DNA from: Novosphingobium sp. G106
Lineage (GTDB): Bacteria; Pseudomonadota; Alphaproteobacteria; Sphingomonadales; Sphingomonadaceae
NCBI RefSeq assembly: GCF_019075875.1
Contig: NZ_JAHOOZ010000001.1
Span: 2,294,001-2,358,000, forward strand
Reading direction: 5' to 3'
DNA length: 64,000 nucleotides
Shown: in pieces, positions 35,589 through 44,401 of the stretch
How positions within the stretch are numbered: position 1 is the stretch's first letter
Layout: the number at the start of each line of letters is the position of its first letter
Program-made: the position numbers and the translations under genes
Notes under the pieces: generated by a model
What the model was told of the DNA's origin: nothing
Seen by the model: only the letters and a program-made list of their open reading frames with translations
Databases searched by the model: none

Positions 35589-36373
35589 GCCGTCCTCCAC
35601 TTGCTGGCGCGGCGCTCGATCTCGCGCGCGCCGCGATCGAGTGCGAAGCCGATCACCCCGCTGACGACGACACCCGAGAGCACGACATCGAGCTGAAACA
35701 GCTGGCGGCCCATCTCCATCATCTGGCCGATGCCGCTATCGGCGGCGAGAATCTCGGCCGCTACCAGGACGATCCAGGCCCGCGTCAGGGCGATGCGCAG
35801 GCCGGTGAGCACGGCAGGTATGGTCGCCGGGATCAGGATGCGGATGACGAGGTCGGGCAAGCGGGTGCGATAGACCTTGGCGACTTCGAACCAGGCCTTG
35901 GGCACGCCGCGGACGGCATCGAACGTGGCCAGTGCGATCGGGAAGAAGGCGGCAACGGCGACGATGGCGATCTTGAACGGCTCGTTGATGCCGAGGAAGA
36001 TCACCATAGTCGGGATGAAGGCGATCACCGGAACCTGCCAGAGGGTCAGGAACAAGGGCGACAAGACCGCCTCGGCCAACCGCGATAGGGCGATAGCCAC
36101 GCCGAAGACCAAGCCCGCCACCGCGCCGATCGTGAAGCCGAGCGCGAGGCGGTAGAGGCTGTCCCCCACGTGCCGCTGGAGCTCGCCAGAACCAGCCATC
36201 AGCCAGAGCGAACGCGCGACTTCGCTGGGCGGCACGAGAACCTGCTCGGGCGCGAGCCCAGTCGAGCAGGCCAGCTGCCAGAGCACGAGCAGGGACAGCG
36301 GAGCCGCCAACGCGGCAAGCGGTGAACCAGAACGAGAGAGGCTCGGTGGTAGCGGAAGCGGGCGGCTGGCCAT
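35585..36373 (-). CDS. ABC transporter permease, second sulfonate/taurine-type subunit
   Basis: 262 residues with the same topology as the next gene: an N-terminal helix LAAPLSLLVLWQLACSTG, a central pattern AAFFPIALATFDAVRGVPKA and the EAA-like loop IRILIPATIPAVLTGLRIAL, TRAWIVLVAAEILAADSGIG. Its ATG shares one base with the stop of the binding-protein gene (TGATG). It probably pairs with the 34809-35588 permease. Confidence 0.88.
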   Translation of the reverse strand: MASRPLPLPPSLSRSGSPLAALAAPLSLLVLWQLACSTGLAPEQVLVPPSEVARSLWLMAGSGELQRHVGDSLYRLALGFTIGAVAGLVFGVAIALSRLAEAVLSPLFLTLWQVPVIAFIPTMVIFLGINEPFKIAIVAVAAFFPIALATFDAVRGVPKAWFEVAKVYRTRLPDLVIRILIPATIPAVLTGLRIALTRAWIVLVAAEILAADSGIGQMMEMGRQLFQLDVVLSGVVVSGVIGFALDRGAREIERRASKWRTA

Positions 36374-37524
36374 CAGCGGTTCACCGCGAGGGCATTGGCG
36401 GTGCGCGGCCTGTCGGGCGCGGTCGACCAGTAGGCCTGGAGATTCTGGCTCTGCAGCGCCTTGGTCACGAAGCGATCGTCGAGCAGCTTGTCGGTATCGA
36501 CCGGCCGGCGAATCAACCCGCGCTTGAAGGCATAGTCGGCGACAGCGCGGTAGTGTTCCTTCACGTCGGGATGGAACACCGGCGAGAACCGCTCATGCCA
36601 GGCAAGGCCGTCGGCGGCATAGTCCTTGGCGAGGATATCCTCGGGCAGATAGCCGCGCGACGAATTCTTGATCACCTGTGTGCGGTTCTCGTCCTTGCTC
36701 GACCAGGCCGCCGCACGGACGTAGGCGTCGACGACGAGCTGGGTGAGCTCGGGATTGGCGTCGACGAAATCGCCGCGCGCGAACAGCTCAGCGCGCATCT
36801 TCCAGTCAGCGGGTGCCTGGGCGGTCGACCAGATCACCTTGCCGACGCCCTTTTGTTCGAGCAGCAGTCCGTCTGACAGTAATACGGTCGCATCGACGCT
36901 GCCCGCGGCAAGCGCAGCGGGGGTGGCCGACGGGTTGATATTGACGATCGTGAAGTCGCTGATCTTCAACCCGCTGGCGTCGACCAGCTTGGAAAAGGGC
37001 AGTTCCCACGGACGGCCGCGATGGAGCGCGATCTTCTTGCCCTTAAGATCGGCCAGGGTCTTGGCCGGCGAATCCTTGCGAACGACCAGATAGACGTTCT
37101 GTCCGCCACCCAGCGGTGCGACCAGCTTGAGCGGAACACCGCCCGCGGCGGCGATCACTGCCGGAAAATCGCCGTAGGACGCGAAATCGATCCGCTTGCC
37201 GCTGAAGCCTTCGTTGATCAGCGGGGCGCCGACCGCAGTGGGTACGGGTACAAAGTTCAGCTGAATGCCGCGCTTGTCGAGTGCGTCCTTGAGCCAGCCC
37301 TGCTGGATGATCACACCCGTCAGACCGTTGTAGACCTGCTTGCCCTGATAGGGCGCCGCGATCGAAGCGATGTTGATTACCTTGGGCGCGCCACCCGCCT
37401 CCCCGCTATGCGCCGAGCGCCAGACGAACAGGGCCGCGAGAGCCGCGACGACGGCCACGGCAATCCAGATTGCCTTCCCGCTCCGCAGGAAACCGGAAGG
37501 GGTATCGGGTTTTGGGGATGCCAC
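36373..37524 (-). CDS. ABC transporter substrate-binding protein, sulfonate type (SsuA-like)
   Basis: 383 residues from the GTG at 37524 (AAGGAG about 10 nt upstream), rather than longer versions that would overlap the sigma54 promoter. An N-terminal uncleaved-looking helix (AIWIAVAVVAALAALFVW) would anchor or export it. The binding domain has QGWLKDALDKRGIQLNFVPV, INEGFSGKRIDFASYGDFPA, KTLADLKGKKIALHRGRPWE and SVDATVLLSDG, typical of the NMT1/SsuA group. It is the first gene of the seven-gene leftward operon. Confidence 0.88.
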   Translation of the reverse strand: MASPKPDTPSGFLRSGKAIWIAVAVVAALAALFVWRSAHSGEAGGAPKVINIASIAAPYQGKQVYNGLTGVIIQQGWLKDALDKRGIQLNFVPVPTAVGAPLINEGFSGKRIDFASYGDFPAVIAAAGGVPLKLVAPLGGGQNVYLVVRKDSPAKTLADLKGKKIALHRGRPWELPFSKLVDASGLKISDFTIVNINPSATPAALAAGSVDATVLLSDGLLLEQKGVGKVIWSTAQAPADWKMRAELFARGDFVDANPELTQLVVDAYVRAAAWSSKDENRTQVIKNSSRGYLPEDILAKDYAADGLAWHERFSPVFHPDVKEHYRAVADYAFKRGLIRRPVDTDKLLDDRFVTKALQSQNLQAYWSTAPDRPRTANALAVNR

Positions 37525-37559
37525 GTCGAGCTCGCTCCTTGCGCTAAGCCAGAAGCTGT

Positions 37560-37574
37560 GCACGGGGCGTGCCA
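37560..37574 (-). promoter_or_regulatory. Sigma54 promoter of the leftward ssu-type operon
   Basis: On the minus strand TGGCACGCCCCGTGC has GG-N10-GC spacing and differs from consensus only by GT for TT before GC. It lies 36 bp upstream of the GTG start of the binding-protein gene. It is divergent from a second sigma54 promoter at 37709. Confidence 0.7.
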
Positions 37575-37708
37575 AGTCTCTAACCCAGCGGATTAAAGCG
37601 GCTTTCGCAGCAATGCGGCGTCCTGGTTGCGCAAATCGAGCCAGTCCGCTGCTGGCTATCGCGCAGCTTTTCACCGCGACTGCACCGGTTCACGCCGCCT
37701 TGGTCGCT

Positions 37709-37723
37709 TGGCACGGACCTTGC
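37709..37723 (+). promoter_or_regulatory. Sigma54 promoter of the first DszB-like gene
   Basis: TGGCACGGACCTTGC is a full consensus match with GG-N10-GC spacing, 33 bp before the ATG at 37756, leaving room for the AGGAGAG ribosome-binding site. Confidence 0.8.
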
Positions 37724-37755
37724 CGCTCGCTAGGTTGCCAGAGCAGGAGAGACGG

Positions 37756-38790
37756 ATGCCGGAACGTGACGGGCCCAGCACGATATGGATGATGCGATGT
37801 CCGATCCCGGCGGCGTCGGGCGTGGCCTTCGCCCGCGGCTACATCACCGATGCCTTCGCCGCGCGAAGCATCGTGGTCGGGCGCATCGTCGAGGGTGGGC
37901 TCAATCTCGTTGCCTCAGATCCCGATGAGCAGCAGCGCCACCTGTTTCGCGAGGGCAGCAATATCCGGGCGCTAGCCGCCCGCTCAAGCGGGGCGCCAAC
38001 GCGTGTGATCGGCCTGACCTGGATCGACGAGCGCCAGGCAATCATCGTGCGCCCGGACAGTGGCGTCATGCAACCCGCGGACCTGAAAGGTCTGCGTTTC
38101 GCCCTTCCCGCCTTCACCGAGAGCAAGGGCGAATCCATCGCCCGCGGCATGGCTCTGCGCGGGATCGAGAATGCGCTGACGCTCGGCGGGCTGACGCTGG
38201 ACGATGCGCGCCTGGTGGACATTCCGGTGATGCCCCGCCAGCGCCCGACACCCGAGAACATGCGGCGGTTCTGGCACGGGCTCGAACGGCTCGCGGCGGG
38301 TGAGGTCGACGCGGTTTACGTCAAGGGCGCCGCCGCGGCCGATGCAGCGGAAGAACTCGGCCTGGTCGTCGGCGTCGATCTCGACGCCTATCCGAGCCGG
38401 CTCGCGCGTATCAACAATGGCACGCCCCGGCCGATCGTCGTGCATCAGCACATGCTCGACCATCACCTAGACCTGGTTGAACTGTTTCTCGAGCAGGTGT
38501 TGCGCGCCGCCGACTGGTCGGCCACACATCTGGACGAATTGCGACCGATCCTCGCGGAGGAAACCTGGTCGAGCATCGCAGGCGTGGACACCGCCTATCG
38601 TGGCGGGTTCCACCGCGCGCTGCATCCCGATCTGTCGCCCGACCGCATCGGCATGCTGGCGGCGCAGGCGGAGTTTCTGCTGCAGGCCGGTTTCTACGAA
38701 AAACCGGTCGACGTTGAGGCGTGGGTCGACCCCCGCCCGCTCGCCGCAGCCGCCGAACGGCTGGCCCATCCGCGCCGCGAGAGCGCTTGA
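37756..38790 (+). CDS. DszB-like sulfinate desulfinase paralogue 1 (His position altered)
   Basis: 344 residues from the ATG at 37756 with AGGAGAG upstream. It has the periplasmic-binding-protein-like fold used by DszB, 2'-hydroxybiphenyl-2-sulfinate desulfinase. It aligns with the copies at 40130 and 43340: MRCPIP, FREGSNIRALAARS, TRVIGLTWIDERQAIIVRPD, GLRFALPAF, GTPRPIVVHQ. DszB uses Cys27, His60 and Arg70. Here Cys15 and Arg65 are kept, but the residue ten before the Arg is Asp55, not His. It may be a modified enzyme or a sensor or binding protein. No signal peptide, so cytoplasmic. Confidence 0.75.
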   Translation: MPERDGPSTIWMMRCPIPAASGVAFARGYITDAFAARSIVVGRIVEGGLNLVASDPDEQQRHLFREGSNIRALAARSSGAPTRVIGLTWIDERQAIIVRPDSGVMQPADLKGLRFALPAFTESKGESIARGMALRGIENALTLGGLTLDDARLVDIPVMPRQRPTPENMRRFWHGLERLAAGEVDAVYVKGAAAADAAEELGLVVGVDLDAYPSRLARINNGTPRPIVVHQHMLDHHLDLVELFLEQVLRAADWSATHLDELRPILAEETWSSIAGVDTAYRGGFHRALHPDLSPDRIGMLAAQAEFLLQAGFYEKPVDVEAWVDPRPLAAAAERLAHPRRESA

Positions 38791-38881
38791 CAAAGCATAG
38801 CTAAAACCGCGAATTAAATTTCTACTGACTCGGTAGACATTTTCGTGTCCTATCCTGCCGGTCCTTTTCCGGAGGAGTCCA

Positions 38882-39985
<1,104 letters not shown>

Positions 39986-39999
39986 GCGCAAATTTGCGC
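39986..39999. promoter_or_regulatory. Perfect palindrome, possible activator binding site
   Basis: GCGCAAATTTGCGC, a 14-bp perfect palindrome about 80 bp upstream of the -24 element at 40077, a normal distance for a sigma54 enhancer site. A related TTGCGCAAA lies at 37627-37635 between the two divergent sigma54 promoters. Confidence 0.45.
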
Positions 40000-40076
40000 A
40001 GCGCCTGTGTTCAAACTGGCGCAACCAGCGAGCCGGCCACTTCGATTTCCTCGCAGAAATCCGCCGTTTTCGCGAC

Positions 40077-40091
40077 TGGCATAGCTCTTGC
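40077..40091 (+). promoter_or_regulatory. Sigma54 promoter of the DszB-like/DszA-like operon
   Basis: TGGCATAGCTCTTGC has GG-N10-GC spacing and both conserved dinucleotides, 39 bp before the ATG at 40130. It is the only strong promoter candidate before the long rightward operon. Confidence 0.7.
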
Positions 40092-40129
40092 GAAGTTCCT
40101 GACGCGACAACTGCGAAGGAACGATCGCA

Positions 40130-41197
40130 ATGCCCAATACCGCCGCCGAGATCTGGTTTACCCGCTGCCCCGTGCCGACCGCGACGGGTATCGCCTACAA
40201 GCTCGGCTGGCTGAGCGAGGCCTTCGCCGCAGACGGGATCGAACTCAAGACGCTGCAGGAATCGAGCGCGGAACTCGGCCGGCACCACTATGACCACCGC
40301 CTGCCAACGCTGATCCGCGAAGGTGGCAACATGCTGGCCTTTGGAGCGCGCGCGCAGGGCGAGCCGACCAAGCTCATCGGGCTGACCTGGATCGAGGAAA
40401 GCCAGCTCATCCTCGCCCGGCCCCACAGCGGCATCCGTTCGGCGGCCGATCTCAAGGGCAAGCGCCTGGCGCTTCCCAGCTGGAACCAGAACCCGATCCC
40501 CAGCCACGTCCGCGGCACTTCGATCGCGCGCGGGATGTCGCTCGCCGGCTACAAGGGCGCGCTCGCCTCTGCGGGGCTGACCTTCGACGATGTCGAGCTG
40601 GTGGAGACGCCCGACCGGCTGCGCAATATCGGCGGCGCGGGCCGTGATCTGGAGCCGCGTCGCCGCGGTCCCGGCGGTCTCTGGCCCGTCGAGGCGCTAG
40701 TCTCGGGCCAGGTCGACGCGATCTATGTCAAGGGCGCCGCCGCACTCGACCAGGCGCGCGAGAACGGCCTTGTCGTCGCGATCGATCTCGATGCCCTGCC
40801 CGACCCGCGCTTCCGCGTGAACAACGGCACGCCGCGCCCGATCACGGTCCATCAGAGCCTGCTCGACGATCACTTCGACCTCGTCGTGCGCTTCCTCGCC
40901 GTCACGCTACGCGCAGCCGACTACGTCGCCGAACAGCCCGAACGGCTCCGTGATATCCTCGAGTTTGAGACCGCCGGAAGTGCCCAGGCTGTCGATCAGG
41001 CCTATGCCAAGCTTCACGAGGGGCTGCATCCAACACTCGATTCCGAACGGCTGGCTCTGTTCGAGCAGCAGAAGAAGTTCCTCTTCACCCACGGCTTCCT
41101 CGATGCCGACTTCGCGCTGGCCGACTGGATCGACCCGCGGCCGCTCGAAGCCGCCCGCGCTTTCAACGCCCGGCTCCCGCAGCCCGTCGCTGCCTGA
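40130..41197 (+). CDS. DszB-like sulfinate desulfinase paralogue 2
   Basis: 355 residues. It resembles DszB (SBP-like fold, cytoplasmic, no signal peptide) and keeps all three positions known as catalytic in DszB: Cys13 in TRCPVP, His53 in GRHHYDH and Arg63 in LIREGGN, with the same 10-residue His-Arg spacing. The remaining landmarks are KLIGLTWIEESQLILARP, DLKGKRLALPSW and NNGTPRPITVHQ. The expected reaction is hydrolytic release of sulfite from an organic sulfinate. Automatic annotation would call it an ABC substrate-binding protein, but the lack of a signal peptide argues against that. First gene of the rightward operon. Confidence 0.8.
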   Translation: MPNTAAEIWFTRCPVPTATGIAYKLGWLSEAFAADGIELKTLQESSAELGRHHYDHRLPTLIREGGNMLAFGARAQGEPTKLIGLTWIEESQLILARPHSGIRSAADLKGKRLALPSWNQNPIPSHVRGTSIARGMSLAGYKGALASAGLTFDDVELVETPDRLRNIGGAGRDLEPRRRGPGGLWPVEALVSGQVDAIYVKGAAALDQARENGLVVAIDLDALPDPRFRVNNGTPRPITVHQSLLDDHFDLVVRFLAVTLRAADYVAEQPERLRDILEFETAGSAQAVDQAYAKLHEGLHPTLDSERLALFEQQKKFLFTHGFLDADFALADWIDPRPLEAARAFNARLPQPVAA

Positions 41198-41237
41198 TTC
41201 CCCCCCCCTTGCTGCCCGATTCCAAGGAGAGAACCCC

Positions 41238-41966
41238 ATGTCTCAAACCCTGTCCCCCGAAGCCCTCGCCTTCGTCCTCCAGGCCGAGAAGGACGCTCGC
41301 AAGGCGTTCCGCCTGCTGCGCGAAACGCGCACGATCTCGCCCTCGGGCACCCTGTTTTACGGCGTCCGCATCCCCAACGAGGACAAGCTCGTCACGCTCA
41401 ACTATGCAGGCCTTTGGGCCGACGACCCCGATGCGCCGATCACTTCCGTGATCGACTTCGACGGCAACAGCCTGTGGTCGAACCCGGCCGGCGGCACTGC
41501 GCGCTACGTCAAGCTGTTCCAGAAGCATCCGGGCATCCAGGCGGTCAGCCACGTCCACACGCCGCATCTCGGCGCCTACTCGCAGGCCCATGCCGAACTG
41601 CCGCTGCTCTATGTGCCGAACCGACGCTTCCGCTTCTCGGACAAGCTGCCGGTCTACATCAACCGTCGCCAGCGCGAGGTCGATTTCATTCTCGATTCGC
41701 TCGAGCAGGATCCGGAAGTGCCCGGCATCGTCGAAGCGAACGGGGGCGCGACCGTGTGGAGCTGGAAGGGGCTGCGCGACCTGACCAACCAGATCGTGCT
41801 GCTGGAAGAAGGCGCCCAGTTCCAGATCCTGGCCAAGGCGCTTGGCGGCTCGCAGGCCTTCGGCCCGGGCGTGCTCGAACAGCAATGGAAGATGGGCAAG
41901 CTCGTGCCCGCCGATGCCAGCGTCGATGACGACGGCACCATCCACTACGCCGAAGCCGCCGAATAA
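41238..41966 (+). CDS. Class II aldolase/adducin-family protein
   Basis: 242 residues from the ATG at 41238, after AAGGAGAG. The class II aldolase fold shows a metal-binding HVHTPHLGAYSQAH segment and a late WSWKGLRDLTNQIVLLEEGA. It resembles the araD/fucA-like group in which a zinc ion supports aldol cleavage, epimerisation or decarboxylation. It lies between a DszB-like and a DszA-like gene with short gaps (40 and 15 bp), so it probably handles the carbon skeleton or a linked intermediate of the desulfurised compound. The substrate is unknown. Confidence 0.85.
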   Translation: MSQTLSPEALAFVLQAEKDARKAFRLLRETRTISPSGTLFYGVRIPNEDKLVTLNYAGLWADDPDAPITSVIDFDGNSLWSNPAGGTARYVKLFQKHPGIQAVSHVHTPHLGAYSQAHAELPLLYVPNRRFRFSDKLPVYINRRQREVDFILDSLEQDPEVPGIVEANGGATVWSWKGLRDLTNQIVLLEEGAQFQILAKALGGSQAFGPGVLEQQWKMGKLVPADASVDDDGTIHYAEAAE

Positions 41967-41981
41967 GCCGGAGCCATCATC

Positions 41982-43328
41982 ATGAGCAGCACCAAGCGGC
42001 AGCTCGCGCTCGCCGTGTTCCTGACGCGCCATGGCCACCACCCGGGGGCCTGGCGCCAGCCGGGCTCGGCCGCAGCGGGCAAGCCCGACTTCGGCTATTG
42101 GGCCGACCTCGTCCGCACGGCCGAGCGTGGCAAGCTCGACGCCGCCTTCTTCGCCGACTTCGTCGGCCAGAGCGGCGATCGCACCAAGGGTATCGAGCGG
42201 CGCCATGCCTTCCTCGATTTCGAGCCGCTCACGGCAATCGCCGCGCTGGCGAGCATCACCAGCCGCATCGGCCTGGTGGCAACGGTGAACACCAATTTCG
42301 AGCAACCCTATTCGCTCGCGCGCCGCTTCGCCTCGCTCGAGTACATCTCGAACGGGCGAACCGGATGGAACATCGTCTCCTCCCTCGCCGATGGTGCAGC
42401 TCGAAGCTACGGCCTCGACGACCGCTATAGCCACGACGAGCGCTATGCCCGTGCCGACGAGTTCGTCGCGCTGTCGAAGGCGCTCTGGGACAGCTGGGAC
42501 GACGACGCCTTCGAAGGCGCCGACAAGGACAGCGGCGTCTATCTGAAGGCCGACAAGGTGTACCCGGTGCACCACGAAGGCCCCTATCTCCACGCCGACA
42601 CGATCCTCGACATGCCGCGCCCGGTGCAGGGCTATCCGGTCTTCGCCCAGGCCGGCAATTCGGACACCGGCCGCGACTTCGCCGCCAGGCACGCCGAGAT
42701 GATCTACGCCGCGGCGCAGTTCATCGAAGAGGCGCAGAGCTTCTATGCCGACGTCAAAGGCCGCGTGGTGAAATACGGCCGCGATCCCGATACGCTGAAG
42801 GTCATGCCCGGCCTGTCCTTCGCAATCGGATCGAGCCTGCAGGAGGCTCAGGACAAGTTCGGCGCTCTGGAGGACAAGGTAGACTTCTCGGGCGATCTCA
42901 ACCTGATGGGCCACGATGTTTCGGCCTATCCGCTCGACGGCCCACTGCCCGACCTACCCGAACCCGAGAACGGCAAGGGCCGCTGGCGCCAGCTGACCGC
43001 GCTCGCCCGGCGCGAGAACCTGACAATCCGCCAGCTGTTCCTGCGCTTCAATGCTGTGCGCGGTCACCGCGTGGTGCTGGGCACGCCCGCCGACATCGCC
43101 GACCAGATCCAGGACTGGTTCGAGCGCGACGCCGCCGACGGGTTCAACCTGATCCCGCCGCTGCTGCCGAGTTCGCTGACCGAGTTCGTCGACCTCGTCG
43201 TGCCGGAGCTCCAACGCCGCGGCCTGTTCCGCCAGGACTACGAAGGCACGACCCTGCGCGAGCATCTCGGCCTGCCGCGTCCCGCCAATCCCAACACCGT
43301 GCACACGCCCGAACTCGAAGAGGCCTGA
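41982..43328 (+). CDS. FMN-dependent monooxygenase, DszA/NtaA/SnaA family
   Basis: 448 residues, matching DszA (dibenzothiophene-sulfone monooxygenase, about 453) in pattern: LALAVFLTRHGHHPGAWRQP, ARRFASLEYISNGRTGWNIV, DERYARADEFVALSKALWDS, WDDDAFEGADKDSGVYLKAD and the end GLFRQDYEGTTLREHLGLP. Luciferase-like enzymes of this family open C-S or C-N bonds using FMNH2. Together with the DszB-like neighbours it suggests sulfone to sulfinate to sulfite chemistry. No DszC-like acyl-CoA-dehydrogenase-fold gene is present, so the substrate is probably already a sulfone or sulfonate. Confidence 0.88.
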   Translation: MSSTKRQLALAVFLTRHGHHPGAWRQPGSAAAGKPDFGYWADLVRTAERGKLDAAFFADFVGQSGDRTKGIERRHAFLDFEPLTAIAALASITSRIGLVATVNTNFEQPYSLARRFASLEYISNGRTGWNIVSSLADGAARSYGLDDRYSHDERYARADEFVALSKALWDSWDDDAFEGADKDSGVYLKADKVYPVHHEGPYLHADTILDMPRPVQGYPVFAQAGNSDTGRDFAARHAEMIYAAAQFIEEAQSFYADVKGRVVKYGRDPDTLKVMPGLSFAIGSSLQEAQDKFGALEDKVDFSGDLNLMGHDVSAYPLDGPLPDLPEPENGKGRWRQLTALARRENLTIRQLFLRFNAVRGHRVVLGTPADIADQIQDWFERDAADGFNLIPPLLPSSLTEFVDLVVPELQRRGLFRQDYEGTTLREHLGLPRPANPNTVHTPELEEA

Positions 43329-43339
43329 GGAGAACGATC

Positions 43340-44401
43340 ATGTCCGAACCGCTCGACACCCTGTGGTACACACGCTGCCCAGTTCCCACCGGCCTTGGCA
43401 TCGCCATCCAACACGGCTGGCTCGAGGAGGCCTTCCGCAAGCAGGGCACCAAGCTCGGCTCGCTGCTCGAATCCAACGACTTCGCCACGCGCGAATCGCA
43501 CTTCAGCCACACGGTTCAGAACTCGGTACGCCACGGCGGCAACATCCCGGCCATCAGCGCCCGGGCGCGCGGCCGCGACACGCGGGTTATCGGCCTGTCC
43601 TGGGCCGACGAGACCCAGTTGATCCTGGCGAGGCCGGAAAGCGGCATCGAGTCCGTCAAGGACCTCAAGGGCCGCCGATTCGGCCTGCCCAACTGGAAGA
43701 GCGTCGAGATCGACTTCTCGCGCGCCCAAGCGATCCGCGGGCTCGAGAACGCGCTGCGTCTGGAGGGGCTGGAAGTTTCCGACGTCGAACTCGTCGATCA
43801 GGACATCGAGACCCATTACAGCGAAGGCCGCGCCGAACAGGTTGCCGGCACGCTGGCCTGGGGCGGCCGTAGCACCGACCGGGCGCGCGCCAACAACCTG
43901 GAGCTCATCGCCCTGCTCCGCGGTGAGGTCGACGCGATCTTCCTCAAGGGTGCCTCCGGCGCGCAGATCGCCCACCAGTTCGGCCTGACGACGGTGATCG
44001 ACACCGGCGCCCATCCCGACCCGCTGGTCCGCTCGAACAATGGCACGCCGCGCACTCTGGCGGTCGACGGGCACCTGATCGACAACCACTTCGACGCCGC
44101 GGTGACGATCGTCGAGCAGGTCCTGCGCGCCGAGGCCTGGGCGCAGCAGAACCCTTCCGAAGTCCGCCGATTCCTCGCTCGCGAGACGAACGCGAGCGAA
44201 TACTGGGTCTCGGTAGCCTACGGCGAGGATGCCCATAAGCGGCTGAAGACCGATCTCTCCGAGCAGTCGCTGACCGCCATCCAGGACTTCACCAACTTCC
44301 TGCACCGCTGGGGCTTCATCCCGCAAAGCTTCGACGTGAACGACTGGGCGGATGCGCGTCCGCTCGAGGCGGCGCGCGAGCGGGTCCTGGCTGCCGCCTA
44401 G
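43340..44401 (+). CDS. DszB-like sulfinate desulfinase paralogue 3
   Basis: 353 residues. All three DszB catalytic positions are kept: Cys13 (TRCPVP), His54 (ESHFSH) and Arg64 (SVRHGGN). It shares with paralogue 2 the segments TRVIGLSWADETQLILARPE, LKGRRFGLPNW, GEVDAIFLKGASG and NNGTPRTLAV. It starts 11 bp after the DszA-like gene with GAGGAGA upstream. The two desulfinase genes flanking the monooxygenase gene may act on different sulfinates or form a heteromer. Confidence 0.82.
   Translation: MSEPLDTLWYTRCPVPTGLGIAIQHGWLEEAFRKQGTKLGSLLESNDFATRESHFSHTVQNSVRHGGNIPAISARARGRDTRVIGLSWADETQLILARPESGIESVKDLKGRRFGLPNWKSVEIDFSRAQAIRGLENALRLEGLEVSDVELVDQDIETHYSEGRAEQVAGTLAWGGRSTDRARANNLELIALLRGEVDAIFLKGASGAQIAHQFGLTTVIDTGAHPDPLVRSNNGTPRTLAVDGHLIDNHFDAAVTIVEQVLRAEAWAQQNPSEVRRFLARETNASEYWVSVAYGEDAHKRLKTDLSEQSLTAIQDFTNFLHRWGFIPQSFDVNDWADARPLEAARERVLAAA

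Noticed and set aside
41163..42914. 583-codon open frame on the minus strand opposite the aldolase and DszA-like genes
   Set aside because: It spans two well-supported genes on the other strand, and its translation is low-complexity (Ala/Arg/Gly/Glu). It is a shadow frame.
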